From: JABDDM01 sp038240295
GTDB lineage: Bacteria; Bacteroidota; Ignavibacteria; Palsa-1295
Assembly: GCA_038240295.1 (NCBI GenBank)
Contig: JBBSDW010000135.1
Span: forward strand, 1 to 9,024
DNA: 9,024 bases
Direction of reading: 5' to 3'
Shown here: piece by piece, positions 6,846 through 9,024 of the stretch
Layout: each line of letters begins with the position of its first letter
Position numbering within the stretch: the stretch's first letter is position 1
Program-made: the position numbers and the translations under genes
The notes under the pieces: generated by a model
What the model was told of the DNA's origin: nothing
Database searches by the model: none
What the model saw: the letters and a program-made list of their open reading frames with translations, nothing else

Positions 6846-7541
6846 CGCAATCGAAGATTGCGTACCGAGCGTGAGAACGTATCCGTGCGCGCCAATGACT
6901 TTGCTTACAAGATTTGTTCGGTAGACATACACCACGATCGGGCCTTTCTTGATATGAGTGATCTGATCGGGAGTGATGGTCTTCGAGCCAGTATCGTCAA
7001 GACCGAGGATCTGATCGTAGTTTCCCTGCGCATCATCAACCTCAACGTCGATCTTAGAATGGGCAATAGGGTTTGGCCAGTTAATGGTAAAGCCGGATGT
7101 CGATTCGGTAATCGTTGAGTCAGGAGTGGGTGAAGAGATCCGCAAATTCGCCGGTCGATAGCCTGCTGTGTCGAATGAATCGATGCCATTCGCACCTTCG
7201 ACATGCCACTGGCAAAGCGAATCGCTATAGATCGACTGATCATTGATGGAATAAGTCTGAACCGATGATCCGGTAAGCGTAGGGATCTTCGAATAGACGA
7301 GAGGCAAAGTATTCATCGTAACCTTCGCGACCTGCAAGTACGCCGTATCGCTGACCGAACCATTCCAGAACTGCGCGACCGCTTTGCCATAGATCGAATC
7401 GCCATGCGAAGTCACCGCAACACCAGAGATCGTGTTGAGTGCGCCCCATTGCGGCGTTCCGCTTGAAGGCGCCGTCGGTGCGCCACAACCGGAGGCAAGA
7501 AGGACAAAAGCAAAGCAGAGAACAGAGAGGGACTTGAGCAT
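6831..7541 (-). CDS. Hypothetical lipoprotein, 236 aa
   Basis: A 236-residue exported protein with a textbook lipoprotein signal: MLKSLSVLCFAFVLLASGC, lipobox LASGC with Cys19. Gly at +2 suggests outer-membrane rather than inner-membrane retention by E. coli rules, which may not hold here. A short Ser/Thr/Pro/Gly linker follows. The rest is rich in Thr, Ser, Asp and alternating hydrophobic residues (for example FTINWPNPIAHSKIDVEVDD), suggesting a beta-sandwich of fibronectin- or Ig-like type. I recognise no family or catalytic motif. The gene is divergent from the NUDIX gene (80-base gap) and convergent with the DedA gene. The long open frame, clean signal peptide and good start make it real despite the lack of a family. 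Confidence 0.78.
   Translation of the reverse strand: MLKSLSVLCFAFVLLASGCGAPTAPSSGTPQWGALNTISGVAVTSHGDSIYGKAVAQFWNGSVSDTAYLQVAKVTMNTLPLVYSKIPTLTGSSVQTYSINDQSIYSDSLCQWHVEGANGIDSFDTAGYRPANLRISSPTPDSTITESTSGFTINWPNPIAHSKIDVEVDDAQGNYDQILGLDDTGSKTITPDQITHIKKGPIVVYVYRTNLVSKVIGAHGYVLTLGTQSSIALTLQ
6845..6863. repeat. 8-bp hairpin at the convergent gene junction
   Basis: ACGCAATC (6845-6852), loop GAA, GATTGCGT (6856-6863) is a perfect 8-base stem starting on the last base of the DedA stop codon and lying inside the end of the lipoprotein coding region. Neither strand has a T-tract after it, so it is not a standard intrinsic terminator. It could pause or protect the 3' ends of both transcripts, or be chance. 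Confidence 0.4.
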
Positions 7542-7621
7542 GGTAGTATTTTAGACGAGACAACACGTACTGATAAACAATCCGGGCCGACTGTTGTTAC
7601 ACGTAGATATGGCCATCGGCA
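7542..7621. promoter_or_regulatory. Divergent intergenic region with short repeats
   Basis: These 80 bases must hold the promoters of both the minus-strand lipoprotein gene and the NUDIX gene. ACACGTA occurs twice in direct orientation (7563-7569 and 7599-7605), and ACAACA (7560-7565) faces TGTTGT (7592-7597). They could be protein-binding sites. I find no confident -10 or -7 element on either strand, so exact promoters are not called. Confidence 0.3.
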
Positions 7622-8071
7622 ATGATAAAGAAGAATTACCCTGAGGTCACAAGCGCGGGCGGTGTACTCATTAGCGAGGATCGCAAGATTCTCTTTTGCC
7701 ATCCGACGGGCTCCCGTTGGTCGAATTGGCGTATGCCGAAGGGTCAGGTAGATCCTGGTGAATCGACTCGTGAAACCGCACTGCGCGAAGTGCTTGAAGA
7801 GACCGGTTACGTCTGCAAGATCCGAAAGCCGCTCACAACAGAAGTCAAGTATCAAACAAGCAACCGCGCAGGGGCTGCGGTGATGAAACGACTTGTTATG
7901 TATTTGATGCGGCCCGGCGAGCAGGTCCAGAAGCCCGACTGGGAACACGATGAATTTCGGTGGGTCGGCTTCGATAAGATCGATAAATATGCAGCAGTCC
8001 GTGAGCTTCCGCTGATCGAAGAAGCGATCGCCATGTATGAATCGCTCGCAAAGAAGACGAAAAAGAAATAG
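7622..8071 (+). CDS. NUDIX hydrolase
   Basis: A 149-residue cytosolic pyrophosphohydrolase that cleaves nucleoside diphosphates linked to another moiety, using divalent metal. The Nudix box is perfect: Gly41, five residues, Glu47, seven residues, Arg55-Glu56-Val57, one residue, Glu59-Glu60, one residue, Gly62-Tyr63. The glutamates around 56-60 coordinate metal. The N-terminal SAGGVLIS strand and NWRMPKGQ preceding the box are typical of the dinucleoside polyphosphate/mRNA-cap-related branch, but substrate cannot be settled from sequence. The tail is strongly basic (AKKTKKK). The ATG at 7622 gives the normal family N-terminus. No Shine-Dalgarno is evident. The gene stands alone, divergent from the lipoprotein gene. 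Confidence 0.94.
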   Translation: MIKKNYPEVTSAGGVLISEDRKILFCHPTGSRWSNWRMPKGQVDPGESTRETALREVLEETGYVCKIRKPLTTEVKYQTSNRAGAAVMKRLVMYLMRPGEQVQKPDWEHDEFRWVGFDKIDKYAAVRELPLIEEAIAMYESLAKKTKKK

Positions 8072-8076
8072 CACCG

Positions 8077-8105
8077 AAAAAAGAAGAGCGACACGATCTT
8101 CGCTC
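8077..8105 (-). terminator. Minus-strand-oriented intrinsic terminator
   Basis: GAGCGA (8086-8091) and TCGCTC (8100-8105) form a 6-base stem with an 8-base loop. On the plus strand nothing T-rich follows, but read on the minus strand the stem is followed by TTCTTTTTT (complement of 8077-8085), the layout of an intrinsic terminator. It lies 15 bases after the NUDIX stop and would stop leftward transcription from the non-coding region. No minus-strand gene is evident upstream of it. Confidence 0.45.
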
Positions 8106-8369
8106 AGGTCGCCGGCCCGCGGTTCAGCTTGGACCTTCTCCAAAGCGCATCACATGACGCTCTTACATTTTCCTTCACAAAATTTAACGGCATCCATTCC
8201 TGCGAGCCCTGAGCTTTTTTCAGCAATTGATCCACAGAAATGAATGCCTACGGCAGAACACATAAGTGACACGCGAATTCGAACATTGTTACGCTTGCAA
8301 GCCTACGATTGAACGTGTTGACAGGAGCGGGAAACTTTTCGACGCGTTGTCAGGGTTGATCGTTCGTTA
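8106..8369. other. Non-coding stretch between the NUDIX gene and the SAM riboswitch
   Basis: No convincing gene on either strand. Open frames crossing it lack family features or run antisense to the NUDIX gene. It contains palindromes CGAATTCG (8274-8281) and GCTTGCAAGC (8293-8302), and a perfect TTGACA at 8318-8323 that could be a -35 element for the riboswitch transcript, but no good -10 or TAnnTTTG lies at the right distance. The transcription start of the riboswitch must fall in its right end or just before 8370. Confidence 0.5.
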
Positions 8370-8507
8370 CTCATCAAGAAGAGCTGAGGGATCAGGCCCT
8401 GTGAAGCTCTAGCAACCGTCGAATGCAGCAATGCGCTCGAGCCCAGGTGCTAACTCCTGCCGAAGTCGTCATCGCATTCGTGCCTTGACATACCAAGGGA
8501 AGATGAG
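8370..8507 (+). promoter_or_regulatory. SAM-I (S-box) riboswitch aptamer
   Basis: This leader binds S-adenosylmethionine and controls the methionine gene downstream. Core elements are all present. P1 is CTCATC (8370-8375) with GATGAG (8502-8507). P2 is AGAGCT (8380-8385) with AGCTCT (8405-8410), enclosing GAGGGATCAGGCCCTGTGA with GGG (8388-8390) paired to CCC (8397-8399). AGCAACC leads into P3, TCGA-A-TGC with GCG-C-TCGA (8419-8440, one mismatch), and CAGGTGCTAACTCC follows. The conserved pseudoknot is intact: loop CAGG (8393-8396) pairs with CCTG (8456-8459), a co-varied version of the common UGG/CCA form. The 3' side ends GGGAAGATGAG as in the family. P4 is larger than usual (8460-8498): CCTTG/CAAGG (8483-8487/8494-8498) plus an added CGAA/TTCG hairpin. 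A terminator and a metB-type gene follow, as expected. Confidence 0.94.
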
Positions 8508-8569
8508 CCGAAGTTCTGACTAACTTGCAGCAGACTGCGCGAACTGTCAACGAACCTATTCGGTATCTC
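8505..8569 (+). promoter_or_regulatory. Candidate antiterminator of the SAM riboswitch
   Basis: CCGAA (8508-8512), directly after the aptamer, is complementary to TTCGG (8559-8563) in the terminator's 5' arm. The pairing can extend into P1's 3' strand, either GAG (8505-8507) with CTC (8567-8569) or AGAT (8501-8504) with ATCT (8565-8568). It would exclude both P1 and the terminator, which fits transcriptional OFF control by SAM. This is inferred from base pairing only. Confidence 0.5.
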
Positions 8570-8590
8570 CCGGATAGGGTTTTTCGTTTT
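8555..8590 (+). terminator. Intrinsic terminator of the SAM riboswitch expression platform
   Basis: CCTATTCGG (8555-8563) pairs with CCGGATAGG (8570-8578), a 9-base stem with one T-G wobble and a 6-base loop, followed by GTTTTTCGTTTT. It lies 47 bases after the aptamer and before the start codon, so it can stop transcription when SAM is bound. Confidence 0.85.
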
Positions 8591-8709
8591 AAAGCGTCTC
8601 ATTGCGCTTTGACGAACATCCTGCCGGAGATCCGTTAGCGGCACAGCCTCCCACCTTTCGGCCGAGATCTATGAGTGACGAAATTTTTTCACTCAATATT
8701 TCTTGACCT
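8591..8709 (+). promoter_or_regulatory. Structured leader between terminator and start codon
   Basis: The read-through leader continues 119 bases before the ATG. It can form three further hairpins: AAAGCG/CGCTTT (8591-8596/8605-8610), TGCCG/CGGCA (8622-8626/8639-8643), and TGAGTG/CACTCA (8672-8677/8690-8695). No Shine-Dalgarno precedes the ATG. The last hairpin ends 14 bases before it and could modulate translation. Confidence 0.35.
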
Positions 8710-9024
8710 ATGCATCTCGAAACACGCGCGATCTTTAATACGACTCACACCGATCCGGCATACGGTTCGATCGGAACACCACTCTACCAGACTTCCAACT
8801 TCCGCTTTAAAGATGTCGGCGAATCGACCGGCTACGACTACACCCGAAGCGGCAATCCAACCCGAGCGACGCTGGAGAACGTACTCGCTGAACTCGAAGG
8901 CGGTGCCAAAGCAGTAGCCGTTTCGACCGGCATGTCGGCCATCAGCACGGTGCTCGCTCACTTCCCCGTCGGAGCCCACATCATCGCTACGCACGATTGC
9001 TACGGCGGTACGGCGCGATTGCTC
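8710..9024 (+). CDS. metB: Cystathionine gamma-synthase-type PLP enzyme (5' part)
   Basis: The first 105 codons of a trans-sulfuration enzyme of the Cys/Met metabolism PLP-dependent family, cut by the window end. Family residues seen are YDYTRSGNPTR (from Tyr42), whose Tyr44 and Arg46 bind the PLP phosphate of the neighbouring subunit; LAELEGG; STGMSAI with Thr73-Gly74-Met75 in the phosphate cradle; and CYGGT with Tyr98, which stacks on the PLP ring. The PLP lysine lies beyond the edge. The N-terminus (TRAIFNTTHTDPAYGSIGTPLYQTSNF) best fits cystathionine gamma-synthase, joining cysteine to activated homoserine. Cystathionine gamma-lyase and O-acetylhomoserine sulfhydrylase are alternatives. 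The SAM riboswitch upstream supports a methionine-biosynthesis role. An in-frame TGA at 8704-8706 fixes the start at 8710. Confidence 0.92.
   Translation, partial: MHLETRAIFNTTHTDPAYGSIGTPLYQTSNFRFKDVGESTGYDYTRSGNPTRATLENVLAELEGGAKAVAVSTGMSAISTVLAHFPVGAHIIATHDCYGGTARLL

Noticed and set aside
7412..8143. Long minus-strand open frame (243 codons) opposite the NUDIX gene
   Set aside because: It lies antisense to a perfect Nudix-box gene and runs into the lipoprotein gene's region in another frame. Its composition is Cys/Leu/Phe/Arg-rich with no family features, as expected for a shadow frame.
8200..8222. GAGCCCTGAGCTTTTTTC as a terminator
   Set aside because: Only three base pairs can form before the T-run; too weak.
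8223..8235. TGATCCACA, one base from a DnaA box (TTATCCACA)
   Set aside because: A single isolated near-match with no cluster, no AT-rich unwinding element and no replication gene nearby.
8037..8243. Plus-strand open frame of 68 codons overlapping the NUDIX 3' end
   Set aside because: Starts inside the NUDIX gene in another frame, has Arg/Ser-rich low-information content, and includes the terminator-like hairpin.
1..9024. Mobile element, CRISPR, toxin-antitoxin or defence system
   Set aside because: No transposase, integrase, nuclease, reverse transcriptase, direct-repeat array or toxin-like small gene pair is visible; gene content is metabolic and envelope-related.

Overview
The window looks like a chromosomal segment from a free-living bacterium of the Bacteroidota/Chlorobi (FCB) branch, possibly a Kapaibacteria- or Ignavibacteria-like lineage. 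The lineage call is inference. It rests on a T9SS-type C-terminal sorting tail at the left edge, a TAnnTTTG promoter element of the Bacteroidota type upstream of the acyl-CoA dehydrogenase gene, mostly weak or absent Shine-Dalgarno sequences, and two lipoproteins, one of them with DUF4397-like repeats. I see no transposase, integrase, CRISPR array, tRNA, rRNA or phage gene.

Layout, left to right. (1) 1-114: the last 37 codons of a secreted protein with a T9SS sorting tail. (2) 125-1848: an FMN-dependent nitronate monooxygenase/FabK-type enzyme overlapping by 4 bases a TauE/SafE-family membrane transporter. (3) 1928-2146: an orphan small acidic protein. (4) 2249-3646: a large DUF4397-like lipoprotein, with nested inverted repeats just before its start codon. 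(5) 3756-5230: an acyl-CoA dehydrogenase followed after a short gap by an acylphosphatase, probably one transcript. (6) 5316-6110: a class I SAM-dependent methyltransferase. (7) 6195-6845: a DedA-family membrane protein whose 3' end overlaps, tail to tail, a minus-strand lipoprotein gene (6831-7541). (8) 7622-8071: a NUDIX hydrolase, divergent from that lipoprotein. (9) 8072-8709: a long non-coding stretch. Its right half holds a SAM-I (S-box) riboswitch and an intrinsic terminator. (10) 8710-9024: the 5' part of a cystathionine gamma-synthase-type gene, cut by the window edge.

The clearest functional circuit is at the right end. When S-adenosylmethionine is abundant, the aptamer at 8370-8507 should fold and let the terminator at 8555-8590 stop transcription before the methionine-biosynthesis gene. 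When it is scarce, bases at and just after the aptamer's 3' strand can pair with the terminator's 5' arm and allow read-through. The remaining genes are mostly housekeeping or envelope functions, with no evident shared pathway apart from the two short gene pairs. I did not find a convincing new multi-gene system. The most interesting details are structural: the riboswitch's enlarged P4 region and repeated element, a minus-strand-oriented terminator with no obvious gene feeding it, and the structured leaders.
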